Below are positions 10,301 to 24,560 of a stretch of DNA of 64,000 bases, one piece after another (position 1 is the first letter of the stretch; each line of letters starts with the position of its first letter). The stretch is from Sinonovacula constricta (lineage: Eukaryota > Mollusca > Bivalvia > Cardiida > Solecurtidae): positions 18,078,396-18,142,395 of the forward strand of contig CM017567.1 of the NCBI GenBank assembly GCA_007844125.1, in the 5' to 3' direction. The notes under the pieces were generated by a model that saw only the letters and a program-made list of their open reading frames with translations, ran no database searches and had not been told where the DNA came from. Both the position numbers and the translations under genes were made by a program.

Positions 10301-12740
10301 CATCCTGATCATCATATCACCCTATATCATCATCCTGATCATCATATCACCCTATATCATCATCCTGATCATCCTATCATCCTATATTATCATCATGATC
10401 ATCATCCTATCACCCAATTTCATCATCCTGATCATCCTATCACCCTATATCATCATGATGATCATCATCATATCACCCTATATCATCATCCTGATCATCC
10501 TATATCATCATTCTGATCATCATCCTATCACCCTATATCATCACCCTGATCATCATATCACCCAATATCATCATCCTGATCATCATATCACCCTATATCA
10601 TCATGATCATCCTATATCAGCATATCACCCTATATCATCATGATCATCATATCACCCAATATCATCATACTGATCATCATACCACCCTACATCATCATGA
10701 TCATCCTATCATCCTATATCATCATCCTGATCATCATATCACCGTATATCATCATCCTGATCATCATATCACCCTATATCATTATCTTGATCATCAATCT
10801 ATATCATCATCATCATCCTATCACCCAATATCATCATCTTGATCATCCTATCACCCTATATCATCATCCTGATCATCATCCTATCACCCTATATCATCAT
10901 CCTGATCATCATCCTATCACACTATATCATCATCCTGATCATCATCATATCTTCCTATATCATCCTGATCATAATCATATCACCCTATATCATCATCCTA
11001 TCACCCTATATCATCATCCTGATCATCATCATATCACCCTATATCATCATCCTGATCAACACCCTATATCATCATCCTGATCATCATATCACCCTATATT
11101 ATCATCATCCTGATCATCATCATATCACCCAATATCATCATCCTGATCATCATCCTATCACCCTAAATCATCATCCTGATACTCATCCTATCACCCTAAA
11201 TCCTCTCCTGATTATAATATCACCCAATATCATCATCCTGATCATCATATCATCCTATATCATCATACTGATCATCATATCACCCTATATCATCATCCTG
11301 ACCATCATATCACCCTAATCCATCATTCTGATCATCATCCTATCACCCTATATCATTATCCTGATCATCATCCTATCACCCTATATCGTCATTCTATCAC
11401 ACTATATCATCATCCTATCACCCTATATCATCATCCTGATCATCATCCTATCACCCGTAATCATCACCCTGATCATCATCATATCACCCTATATCATCAT
11501 TCTGATCATCATCATATCACCCTATATCATCATCATATCACCCTATATCATTATCATATCACCCTACATCATCATCCTATCACCATATATCATCATCATA
11601 TCACCCTATATCATCATTCTGATCATCACCATATCACCCGTAATCATCTCCCTGATCATCATCATATATCCTATATCATCCTGATCATCATCATATCACC
11701 CTATATCATAATTCTGATCATCATCATATCACCCTCCTGATAATCATATCACCCTATATCATTAGCCTGATCATCGTATCACTCAATATCATCATCCTGA
11801 TCATCCTATCACCCTATATCACCCTCCTGATCATCATACCAACCTATATCATCATCCTGATCATCCTATAACCCTATATCACCCTCCTGATCATCATATC
11901 ACCCTATATCACCCTCCTGATCACCATATCACCCTATATCACCCTCCTGATCATCACATCAACCTATATCACCCTCCTGATCATCATATCACCCTATATC
12001 ACCCTCCTGATCATCATATCACTCAATATCATCATCCTGATCATCCTATCAACATATATCATCATCCTGATCATCATATCACCCTATATCATCATCCTGA
12101 TCATCCTATCACCCTATATCGCCCTCCTGATCATCCTATCACCCTATATCATCCTATCACCCTATATCATCATTCTGGTCATCCTATCACCCTATATCAC
12201 CCTCCTGATCATCATATCACCCTATATCATCATCCTGATCATCCTATCACCCTATATCACCCTCCTGATCATCCTATCACCCTATATCATCCTATCACCC
12301 TATATCATCATTCTGGTCATCCTATCACCCTATATTATCATCCTGATCATCATATCACCCTATATCATCATCCTGATCATCATATCACCCTATATCATCA
12401 TCCTATCACCCTAAATCATCATCATGATCATCATATCACCCTATATCATCATCCTGATCATCATCATATCATCCTGATCATCATCATATCACCCTATATC
12501 ATCATTCTGGTCATCCTATCACCCTATATTATCATCCTGATTATCATACTATCACCCTATATCATCATCCTGATCATCATCATCCTATCACCCTATATCA
12601 TTATCCTGATCACCCTATATCATGATCATCCTTTTACCCTATATCATCATCATATCACCCTATATCATCATCCTGATCGTCATTTTACCCTATATCATCA
12701 TCCTGATCATCATCATATCACCCAATATCATCATCTTGAT
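7346..12740. repeat. 5.4-kb ATC-rich minisatellite with higher-order repeats
   Basis: Tandem 28-31-bp units built from TATCATCATCCTGATCATCA plus TATCACCC or CCTATCACCC. In the centre, groups of units repeat as larger blocks: the variant TCATGATCATCATCC(TTTC) occurs at 8888, 9522 and 10126 (634 and 604 bp apart), and TCCTACATCATCAT at about 8523, 9119 and 9723. Both ends are less regular. Long ORFs here (for example 8106-9218 and 9524-10516) come only from the lack of stops in the unit and are not genes. It lies between PSMC3IP and the HACL1 3' end. Confidence 0.95.
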
Positions 12741-13170
12741 TAAGTATTTGCAGTCAGCTATACAAGTTTTTTGCAGAATTTGCCATTAATTTTTCAACAT
12801 AATTTTGTTTTACAAAATGGGATTTTTGCTAGATTAAATTCATATGGTAAATGGTATGTATTCAAACAAGGACAGATATTATTGACTCTGTGTGAGAAAA
12901 CATAACATTTTTGGTGTTGTAATTCTTTTTTTTTAAAAGTGCTATTCCCAAAAATATCTCCCAAAATACAATTAGAGACTACCCAGTAAAAGATTTTTTT
13001 TATTTTTTTTTCAAATCCAAACGTGTATTCGCAAAAAAGTTGTGAAAAATACCAACAGAATCAAGTAAAATGTAAAGAAATGCTCAATGGCATCTCTTAA
13101 TGAAGGGCTATAGTCAACCCATTTCACTGACTGGAGAATATCATCTTTACCATCACCACCTGTAAGTTCA
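12741..13170. other. Unique AT-rich spacer between two arrays
   Basis: No gene, RNA or mobile element is recognised. Homopolymer A and T runs occur near 12927-13012. The minus-strand reading frame continuing out of the neighbouring 26-bp array ends here and has no recognisable domain. Confidence 0.6.
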
Positions 13171-15362
13171 GTCAAAACAGCCATCAATGGGCACTGACAT
13201 AACAGGCATCCATTGGACACTGACATAACAGGCATCCATTGGACACTGACATAACAGGCATCCATTGGGCACTGACATAACAGGCATCCATTGGACACTG
13301 ACATAACAGCCATCCATTGGACACTGACATAACTGCCATCCATTGGACACTGACATAACAGCCATCCATTGGGCACTGACATAACTGCCATCCATTGGAC
13401 ACTGACATAACAGCCATCCATTGGGCACTGACATAACAGCCATCTATTGGACACTGACATAACAGTCATCCATTGGACACTGACATAACAGCCATCCATT
13501 GGGCACTGACATAACAGCCATCCATTTGGCACTGACATAACAGCCATCCATTGGGCACTGACATAACAGCCATCCATTGGACACTGACATAACAGCCATC
13601 CATTGGACACTGACATAACTGCCATCCATTGGACACTGACATAACAGCCATCCATTGGACACTGACATAACAGCCATCCATTGGGCACTGACATAACAGC
13701 CATCCATAGGACACTGACATAACAGCCATCCATTGGACACTGACAAAACAGCCATCCATTGGACACTGACATAACAGGCATCCATTTAACACTGAAATAA
13801 TAGCCATCCATTGGACACTGACATAACAGGCATCCATTGGACACTGAAATAATAGCCATCCATTGGACACTGACATAACAGGCATCCATTGGACACTGAA
13901 ATAATAGCCATCCATTGGACACTGACATAACAGGCATCCATTGGGCACTGACTGACATAACAGCCATCAATGGGCACTGACATAACAGGCATCCATTGGA
14001 CACTGACATAACAGGCATCCATTGGACACTGACATAACAGCCATCCATTGGACACTGAAATAATAGCCATCCATTGGACACTGACATAACAGGCATCCAT
14101 TGGACACTGAAATAATAGCCATCCATTGGACACTGACATAACAGGCATCCATTGGGCACTGACTGACATAACAGCCATCAATGGGCACTGACATAACAGG
14201 CATCCATTGGACACTGACATAATAGCCATCCATTGGACACTGACATAACAGGCATCCATTGGACACTGACATAATAGCCATCCATTGGACACTGACATAA
14301 CAGGCATCCATTGGACACTGAAATAATAGCCATCCATTGGACACTGACATAACAGGCATCCATTGGACACTGACATAACAGCCATCCATTGGACACTGAA
14401 ATAATAGCCATCCATTGGACACTGACATAACAGGCATCCATTGGACACTGAAATAATAGCCATCCATTGGACACTGACATAACAGGCATCCATTAGACAC
14501 TGAAATAATAGCCATCCATTGGACACTGACATAACAGGCATCCATTGGGCACTGACTGACATAACAGCCATCGAATGGGCACTGACATAACAGTCATCCA
14601 TTGGACACTGACATAACTGCCATCCATTGGACACTGACATAGCAGTCATCCATTGGACACTGACATAACAGCCATCCATTGGACACTGACATGACAGCCA
14701 TTTATTGGGCACTGACTGACATAACAGCCATCTATTAGGCACTGACATAACAGCCATCCATTGGGCACTGACGTAACAGCCATCCATTGGGCACTGACAT
14801 AACAGCCATCCATTGGGCACTGACATAACAGCCATCCATTGGGCACTGACATAACAGCCATCCATCGGGCACTGACATAACAGGCATCCATTGGGCACTG
14901 ACATAACAGCCATCCATTGGGCACTGACATAACAGGCATCCATTGGGCACTGACATAACAGCCATCCATTGGGCACTGACATAACAGCCATCTATTGGAC
15001 ACTGACATAACAGCCATCCATTGGACACTGACATAACAGCCATCTATTGGGCACTGACATAGCAGCCATCCAATGGCGATGACATAACAGGCATCCATTG
15101 GGCACTGACATAACTGCCATCCATTGGACACTGACATAGCAGTCATCCATTGGACACTGACATAACAGCCATCCATTGGGCACTGACATAACAGCCATCC
15201 ATTTGGCACTGACATAACAGCCATCCATTGGGCACTGACATAACTGCCATCCATTGGACACTGACATAACAGCCATCTATTGGGCACTGACATAACAGGC
15301 ATCCATTGGACACTGACATAACAGCCATCTATTGGGCACTGACATAACAGCAATCCAATGAA
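13171..15362. repeat. 26-bp minisatellite array, about 84 copies
   Basis: Unit CATAACAGCCATCCATTGG plus ACACTGA (26 bp), with recurring variants (GGCATCC for GCCATCC, GGGCACT for GGACACT, AAATAAT for CATAACA). Occasional duplicated CTGA or CGATG changes shift the phase. On the minus strand none of the three phases contains a stop, so overlapping ORFs of up to 401 codons appear. The array ends within about 30 bp of the HACL1 poly(A) signal. Confidence 0.95.
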
Positions 15363-15369
15363 ACTAAAC

Positions 15370-16280
15370 AACAGCATTTTAAGGTTTGGCTTTATTGTGG
15401 CATTTTACATTAGTAAAAAGAATTAGTTCAGTAAATTTTAACAATAACTTCTGTACAAATAATGTAAAAAAAAATCACAGATGATGCAAAATGGAAAAAA
15501 TGAAAAGATGCTTAGTTAAAAAATAGCATAATATCTCAGCGTATTTCCATTTTTACACATTTATAAGCACACAGTAGAATACAAACCATATTAAAATAAA
15601 CACAGGTATAATAACCCTTTTTTACATCAGGCATGATTGGATACCAATAAGCAGAAAATCATGTTTAACCGGTCTTTCAAGAAACATTGATTGACAAACA
15701 ATACAGGACAATGTAAAATTATTCTCTCCATATTTGTAACTGGAAAATGAACTAACAAATACATAGATAAGTGAAATGACTATGCATTATTGTTATTAAT
15801 GGAAAAAGTGACATACAGACTAAATTACTGCAACAATCATTTTCTCTAAGAGCTAAAGCAGATGCATTTTGCATTCACCATTAATATTAAAAAGCACCAA
15901 ATAGTCACACAAACATACAGCATTTTTTAATCAATCTATACATTCATATAAAAAGAAAAAAAAGACAACAACACAAAAGTATATAAGTCTTGATTGCATT
16001 TTGAGCAATACATCTAACTTTTTGGCTTCTGAAGTAGCATAATTAGCAAGAACAAGGATAAATGCATACTTCAGCAATAACAATAGTGGACAGAAAACAA
16101 TTATCTTAACTATTTAAAATACCTGATGAAGTTTATGCCAACTTTATACACTGTTTCTATGAATAAATTAATAAAATGTCTTGAAAATTTTATGTATCTT
16201 TTACATTTATCATGCACCATGTCTGATGCTGGGAATGTTGGATCCATACAGTAGATCAATCACAAGGAAGCACCACCCCA
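15370..16280 (-). other. HACL1: HACL1 3' untranslated region (predicted)
   Basis: AT-rich sequence downstream of the HACL1 stop codon with no coding signal. Its predicted end is set by the AATAAA at 15391-15396. An earlier ATTAAA near 15928 could give a shorter transcript. The extent is inferred. Confidence 0.5.
15391..15396 (-). terminator. HACL1: Predicted HACL1 poly(A) signal
   Basis: Minus-strand AATAAA about 885 bases past the stop. Cleavage 10-25 bases later would fall at the very edge of the 26-bp array. Confidence 0.5.
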
Positions 16281-16322
16281 TTACATCTTGCTAGGCTGCA
16301 CAGATTCCAGCCAGGAGAAGGA
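16281..16322 (-). CDS. HACL1: HACL1 exon 15 (C-terminus)
   Basis: Encodes [13 protein letters not shown] and stop, residues 564-576, in phase 0 after acceptor TTTTTCAG. The F-x-WL pattern matches the vertebrate end (FHWLTRSNM). Ser-Lys-Met is a PTS1-type tripeptide. The exon is separated from exon 14 by 3.7 kb of almost pure repeat and was found by searching for the missing tail. Confidence 0.88.
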   Translation of the reverse strand, partial: SFSWLESVQPSKM

Positions 16323-19300
16323 CTGAAAAATAACAATTTTGTTAACAAGTATTGGCAATCACCATAATCATCAACAAAAATCCAGAATATGATGACTACT
16401 TGCACTAAAACTGTGACAATACCCCCTTCTACCATGACCATGCCCCAACTACAAAAACTACTTTACCTATAACAGAGATTACTCCCCCTTCTACTGGGAC
16501 CATTCCCCCTACTGCTGGGACTATACCCCCTACTACAGGATGACTCCCTGGGACCACTGCCCCTACTGCAGGGACTACTCCCCCTACTGCCTGGACTACT
16601 ATAGGTAATATTAATTCATGAAGGTCAGTTCTATAATTAAGATGGCAAGCTCTAATCAGCTTTAAAAATGACATTGGTGAATCTGTAACTGGGATTACAC
16701 TTCCTACTACCAGGACTACTATTACAGGAACTATTCCCTCCTCCTACTACTATCTCCCTCTACTACTGGTACTACTCCCTCCCCTTCAGATACAACTCCC
16801 TCTACTTCAGACGCTTCTCCCTCTACTACAGGCACTACTCCTCCTACTATTGGGACTCCTCCACCTTCTAACAGAGACAACTCCCTCTACTACAGACACT
16901 ACTCCCACTACTACAGGCACTACTCCTCCTACTACAGGCACTAATCTCTCTACTACAGGCATGTCTCCTCATACTGCAGGCACTACTCCCCTACTACAGA
17001 CACTACTCCCCCTACTACAGGCACTACTCCTCCTACTATTGGGACTCCTCCACCTTCTAACAGGGACTAATCCCTCCACTACAGATACAACTCCCTCTAC
17101 TTCAGTCACTTCTCCCCCTACTATTGGGACTCCTCCACCTTCTAACAGGGACTACTCCCTCTACTACAGACACTACTCCTGCTACTACAGGCACTACTCT
17201 CTCTACTACAGGCACTACTCCTACTACAGGCACTACCCCCTACTACAGGCACTACCCTCTCTACTACAGGCACTACTTCCCCTACTACAGGCACTTATCT
17301 CTCTACTACAGGCACTACTCTGACTATTACAGGCACTACCCTCTGTACTAGAGACACTACTCCTCCTACTACAGGCACTACTCCCCCTACTACAGGCACT
17401 CCTCCTCCTGCTACAGGCACTACTCCCTCTACTACAGGCACTACACCTCCTACTACAGGCACTACTCCTCCTATTACAGGCACTACTCCCTCTACTATGG
17501 GCACTACTCTCTCTACTACAGGCACTACTCCCCTTACTAAAGGCACTACTCTCTCTACTACAGGCACTACTCCTTGTAATACAGGCTCTACTATATCTAC
17601 TACAGGCACTACTCCTTCTACTACAGGCACTACTCCTACTACATACTCCTCCTACTACAGGCACTATTCCTCCTACTACAGGCACTACTCCTCCCACTAC
17701 AGGAACTACTCCTTCTGCTACAGGCACTACCCTCTCTATTACAGACACTACCCCCTACTACAGGCACTACCCTCTCTACTTCAGGCACTACTCCTCCTAC
17801 TACAGGCATGACACCCCTACTACAGGCACTACTCTCTCTATTACAGACACTACTCTCTCTACTACAGGCACTAATCCCCCTGCTATTGGGACTCCTTCCC
17901 ATACCACAGAGACCACTCACCTACTACTGCTCCTACTACAGGCACTACACCCTCTACTACAGGCACTACTCCCTTACTACAGGCACTACTCCCTTACTAC
18001 AGGCACTGCTCCCTCTACTACAGGTGCTACTCACTCTACCACAACACTGCTGCCTCTACTTCAGGCACTACTCCCTCTACTACAGACACTACTCACTCTA
18101 CCACAACACTACTGCCTCTACTTCAGGCACTAACCCCCCTACAAACAGGCAATACTCCCCCTACACTACAGGCACTACTCCCCCTACTACAGGCACTATT
18201 CCCCCTACTACAGGCACTACTCCCATTACTATTGGGACTCATCCCCCTCTACTACAGACACTACTCACTCTACCACAACACTACTGCCTCTACTTCAGGC
18301 ACTAATCCCCCTACAAACAGGCAATACTCCCCCTACACTACAGGCACTACTCCCCCTACTACAGGCACTATTCCCCCTACTACAGTCACTACTTTCATTA
18401 CTATTGGGACTCACCCCCACTACTTCAGGCACTTCTCCCCCTACTACAGGCACTACTCCCATTACTATTGGGACTCATCCCCCTACTACAGGCACGACTC
18501 TCATTACTATTGGGACTCATCCCCCTACTACAGGCACTACTCCCATTACTATTGGGACTCATCCCCCTACTACAGGCATGACTCTCATTACTATTCAGTA
18601 TTGGGACTCATCCCCCTACTACAGGCACTACTCCCATTACTATTGGGACTCATCCCCCTACTACAGGCACGACTCTCATTACTATTCAGTATTGGGACTC
18701 ATCCCCCTACTACAGGCACTACTCTCATTACTATTGGGACTCACCCCCACTACTTCAGGCACTACTCCCCCCTACTACAGGCACTACTCCCCCTACACTA
18801 TAGACACTACTTCCCTACTACAGGCACTACTCCCCCTTCCATTGGGCGTCCTCCCACTACTACAGACACTACTCCCCCTACTATTTGGACTCCTACCCCT
18901 ACTACAGACACTACTTCCCCCAACTACAAGGACTACTCCCCCTTCCATTGGGAGCCCTTCCACTACTACAGACACTACTCCCCCTTTCTATTGGGAGTCC
19001 TTCCCCTACTACAGGGACTACTACCCCTACTACAGGGACCACTCCCCTACTACAGACACTACTCCCCCTACTATTGGGACTTCTCCCCTTACTACAGGGA
19101 CCACTCCCAATACTACAGACACAACTCCCCCTACTATTGGGACTCCTCCCACTACTACAGACACTACTTCCCCCAACTACAAGGACTACTCCCCCTTCCA
19201 CTGGGAGTCCTCCCACTACTACAGACACTACTCCCCCTACAATCGGGAGTCCCCCCCCCCTACTACAGGGACTACTACCCCTACTACAGAGACCACTCCC

Positions 19301-22300
19301 CTACTACAGACACTACCCCCCCTACTATTTGGACTCCTACTCCTACGACAGGGACTAACTACTCCCCACTACAGACACTACTCCCCCAACTTCAGACACT
19401 ACTTCCCCTACTACAAACACTTCACCTCTATAGACACTACTCCCCCTACTACAGACACTACTCCCCATACTACTATTGGGACTCCTCCCCCTAATACAAG
19501 GGACCACTCCCCTACTACAGGCACTACCACCCCCCAACTATTGGGACTCCTCCTTTACTATAGGGACTATGACCCCTACTACAGGGACCACTCCCCTACT
19601 ACAGTAATACTCCCACTACTATTGGGACTCCTCCCCAACTTCAGGGACCACTCCCCTACTACAGTAATACTCCCACTACTATTGGGACTCCTCCCCAACT
19701 TCAGGGACTACTACCCCTACTACAGGGACCACTCCCCTACTACAGACACTACTCCCCCTACTATTGGGACTCCTCCCCCTACTACAGACACTACTCCCCC
19801 TGCTATTGGGAGTCCTTCCCCTACTACTGGTACTACTACCCCCCACCTCAGAACTGCATCCTCTACTACTGGGATTCCTCCCCCTACTACAGACACGACT
19901 CCCCCTACTATTGGGACTCCTTCCCCTACTACAGACACTACTCGCCCTACTACAGACACTACCCACCCCCACTATTGGGACTCCTCCCCTTACTCCTGGG
20001 ACTACTCCCCCAACTAGGGGACTTTTAAACCCAAATAGATCTCACCTGTACCCTCCTATCAGCGGCTGTACTGATCCTCACATTGATCATAGAACACTGT
20101 GTCCTGTTGTCCACTGATGCCCTCATTGCTTTCTGAATCTCCTCTGGTGTGCTGACAAAGTATCCATTACCTCCAAATGCTTCCACTACCTTGTCATATC
20201 TTGCATTGGCTGACAAGACAGTTGGAGGAAAGCTGAGTAGATGTTAAAAAAAGTACATGTATATATGTGGGTCACAATTTTATCATACAGATGAATGTCA
20301 CAAGTGAATACAAATATATCTATCTATTCTAAGCAATGGTTCTTAACTTCAATCAAAACTAGACAAAAGTGAGACTATCTTAAACAAGTATACAAATGTA
20401 GGAGATTTCAAATACATATCATAATCTATGTAGTAGATTTCAAATACATATCATAGTCTATGTTGTAGATTTCAAATACATATCATAGTCTATGTTGTAG
20501 ATTTTCAAATACATATAATAATTTATGTAGTTTGTTTGTTTGTTTATTGGGTTTATCATCCCATCAACACTATTTCAGTTATCTGGAGACGGTGTCCACT
20601 TAAAGCAGATAAAGTGCTGCCTTCACTGTGTATAGCATGCCCTGAACACCTGGCATGATACCACACCCAGTCACATTATCCTGACACCGGGCCAACCAGT
20701 CGTGGAACTACCTTTATATTTGCTTGAACGTTAGCAAGTGAGCTATACCACTACCATTTTTAATCGAACCCGGGGCCTCCTGTACCTGGAGCCGATGCTC
20801 TACCGATTGCGCTACCAGGTCCGGTAATTTATGTAGTAGATTTCCAATATGTATTATAATCTATGTAGTAGATATCAAATATGTTTCATAATCTATGTAG
20901 TAGATTTCAAATAATTAATGTAGTAGATTTCAAACACATATACATGTAGTAGATTTCAAATACATATAAATTATCAAAGCTGTTTGATTCAGCTACACAT
21001 ATAAATTATTGCATAATTTTATGTTGCTATTTAATTTAATTTAAATCTAATCAAAGAACAAAATTAATTACATTCTTACATACTGGTAGTCAGTATGCCT
21101 GGCAATCAGATTCATTTACTGTGCAACAACGGCCATACATGCCTCTTAGAATAGTTAATATTTTACTAATGCTATGATTTACCAAATAATATTGCCTGTC
21201 TTACAGATATTTGTAGTATCATGACTGGACTATACTTAGAAATAATAGCAATATCCACATAAAAATCGCCTTAACTGGTCATGAAAGCAAATTATGGTAA
21301 GGAGCCTATTCAATTCATAGCATACAAAGGAAAATTGTTTTCTATAAAGTGGTATGAACAACTTAGAGAACTAATTTAGATTTTTCTGTCTAACCAAGAT
21401 GAAAACTATTTGCTTCTTATTTGATACCTCTGGGTACCAATACAAGATGGTGTAGACAAATAACAATGGTTAGAATTGAGTACGACTTACTGACAGATGT
21501 ATCCAATAAGAAGTTAATTATGGGAATTATTTAAAGAAAGACTGCTCACGTTATGGTTCTGTCTGTACCATCTAAACTTTTGAAAACCTCTTCATCAAAG
21601 CTTCTGCTGATTCCATTGTTGTTTATGACCACAAAAACAATGGGCAGTTGGTATCTGCAAATAATATATTACATGTGTTATGTAAATTGGATGCTGATGC
21701 TGTTAATGTCAGCTCAACATTTATATTTACTGGTATTAAATTTTGAAAACATCATTTACAGGTCAACTCAGTAATTGGCACATCAGAGCTCTAAAAATGA
21801 GGAGTGAAACTGATCTGAGTTTATTTGACTGCTTGAATAAACAATCCTGTGTTCTAGGTTACAATATAAAAATGGCACACAATGACATTGCAAACAAGAA
21901 CCAGACATTTTACAATTTAAACAAGAAAGGAATCACATGATGTCTAAATCTTTACATCTGAAGCTCTTTACATACAAGGCTAACCCACATTTTCTGCCAC
22001 TTGGATAATTGTCGAAATAGTGGGCAAGAAACAAGATAGGTTATTGCTTAAGTTATGTATGTCATATTTAGTAAAACTGGAAAAAAAGGTTCAATGTTGC
22101 AGTCAAAGTACACTGCTTAGAAGCTTAATATTAATAATAAATGATAACCATCAATGAAAGCAGTACTCTTATTGTTCACCATACATTTTTTTTTTTTTTG
22201 TGGCTACAGTTCTTATTACACAGAAATGAAGTTGAACAACAGTAAAAGTATGTCCCATATGCCACTATGATTACCTGCAGACTGTTTCCACCTCAAAGCC

Positions 22301-24521
22301 AGAGAAGCCAAAGGCACTGTCGCCTTGGAGACAGATAACACGTTTATTAGGGGCATGGTCCCTGCAGTAGATGGCTGCAGCAATGGCAAACCCAACACCA
22401 ACACCCATTGTGCCAAATGTACCTGCATCTAGCCTGAAGTAACAACAATAATATAATAAATCTTGTGTTAAATGTCTACAATTAAAAGCATGTGTGTAGA
22501 AATAACTGATCATGCAAAGGAGAAACTTCCACAAAGAAACTACCACCTACCTGTGTCTTGGCAGATAGTTGGGCACCATGGTCCGGCTGATGTCCATTGT
22601 GTTGGCACCCTCACTTATTACAATGGCGTCCTTCGGGATAAATTTGTTCACCTGCAGCATAAGTTATGTAAAAATGTAATGCAATGTTTACAAGCATACT
22701 TCATCATTATCTGCTATTCAAGAGCAACTTCAGTGGTTCTACAGAGAGATGCATCTGAATTTTCTCCTGGTAAATATGTAAAGCCTTTATGTATTTTTAA
22801 CAATGTTAACTTCTTTCTTGATAAACATTATTTTACTGGTGTTTACCTTTACATAATGAAATGTATACCATATAAAGTTAACCATTAATAAAATAATTCA
22901 AAGTCAGCTGTTACTGATAGCTTATCTCTGGGTATATGTGAATCTCCATTTAAAAAACTTTTATCCAACAGATATTTACAGACTTCAACAACAAGCTATT
23001 TTGTTCCCAATCAAGAATTAATACAGATTCTAATTTGAAAATAACAGAGAAAATAAAAGCTCATAGCTTTTTAGAAACACACCCTTTAAAAAGGCCATAC
23101 AGTTCAAGGTATAATACAAATCAAACAAGAAGAACTGTTTTATCATACTTCATCTAAAGCTGCATAGTAGTTCAGCGGGACAGTTTTATCATCAACTGAA
23201 GCCTGTACACTGGCTCGATTCTTGTCCAGCTTGTCGTTCAACACCTTCCACCAGGGGGCATCTGGACTCAAGATAACTTTGTTGGATCTACTTGCAAGCT
23301 CTTTATTCATCTGCAACAGATAAAGTTAGTAAAGTAGCTGCTGATTTATTGACAAAGCAACACAGTATGTGTCTCAAGATCTATACATACTGTACATGAA
23401 TGCAAAAGTTTTTCAGGTGATGTATATATATATGGTGTGTGTGTGGTGTGTTGCGTGTAAGAGGTATTTTTTACCAGTATGCAGAGAAATGAATGATTTG
23501 CCCACTGTCGGGATAATGTTACTAGGTGTTGAAGTGTTCACAGCATACTATCACAGTGAAATAGCCAATAATAAAAACTTGAGAATTTTTGCTGAATGTC
23601 TTTAACTTCTTAGATTGAATGCTGTTTTCAGCTATGTCGCCAAATCCAGCAGACAAACCTATAAGACTTGGACCTACATACCTGTCCTAAGACAGCTTTC
23701 AGATCGCCAACAATCCCCACAGCTGGACTCACATTATTGCCTATCTCCTCTGGACATATATCAATCTGCAAGAGACAGAATAACAAACTAAATGCATTAC
23801 CATATGATGATCATATAATCACATCAAGATAAAAGATTTTGTCAGAATTGTACAATCATTTTCAAACTATCATTTATCATAATTAATCACAAGGTTCTCC
23901 TCGTTTTCCATTCATTATACCCATTATATAATTTATCATATAAAGTTGTCTAGGAAAAATAGCAGTACGCTTGCCATAGGCTATTTATAGCCTATATATA
24001 TCTATAAAATCTTATAAATCACTTTAGTGTCAATCAATAACAGCCTACTTTACCTGTATAATTTTGACATCTTTCCTATACCTAGGTGGGGCCCCAAAGT
24101 GAAGGATCCAGTTGAGCCTGGCTCCCAGCAGTAACACTACATCAGCATCCTGTAGAGCTCTGCAACAGGGAGCCAACCGATATGTACAAACAAGTAGAAT
24201 GAATGGACACAAAACCTGCTATGTATTCATGAAAGAAAGATAACACTAAATAAAATATTTGTAAATACAAGGTATGGCAACAGTAAACTTCACCTTGGGT
24301 AGCTTTACTGGATACAAAATCGGTAAACATGTTCATTGTTTTTTTGTGTGTATTGTATCTTTTTTAAAAATAAATATAATAATGATAATATAAATATTAA
24401 TACCAAATGTCCTCGTGGATGCTAATGCTAAAAAAAGATACACCATCCAACCCAGCATTCCTGACTGGCACGAAAACATGTGTCAAATGCTACATAAGCG
24501 AGTGTAACACATGAAGTGCTT

Positions 24522-24560
<39 letters not shown>

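Noticed and set aside
7442..11318. Long plus-strand ORFs (up to 370 codons) of Ile/His/Tyr/Pro-rich repeats
   Set aside because: They are frames of the ATC-rich minisatellite; several frames are open at once and there is no unique sequence or domain.
13011..15377. Minus-strand ORFs of 61-401 codons with a Met/Cys/Trp repeat
   Set aside because: The same 26-bp unit is open in all three frames; overlapping copies show it is a property of the repeat.
16256..20017. Thr/Pro/Tyr-rich plus-strand and Gly/Val/Ser-rich minus-strand ORFs, mucin-like in look
   Set aside because: They lie wholly inside HACL1 intron 14 and are produced by the CACTACTCC minisatellite.
22472..22888. Plus-strand ORF of 138 codons
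   Set aside because: Antisense to HACL1 exon 11 and flanking introns; no domain.
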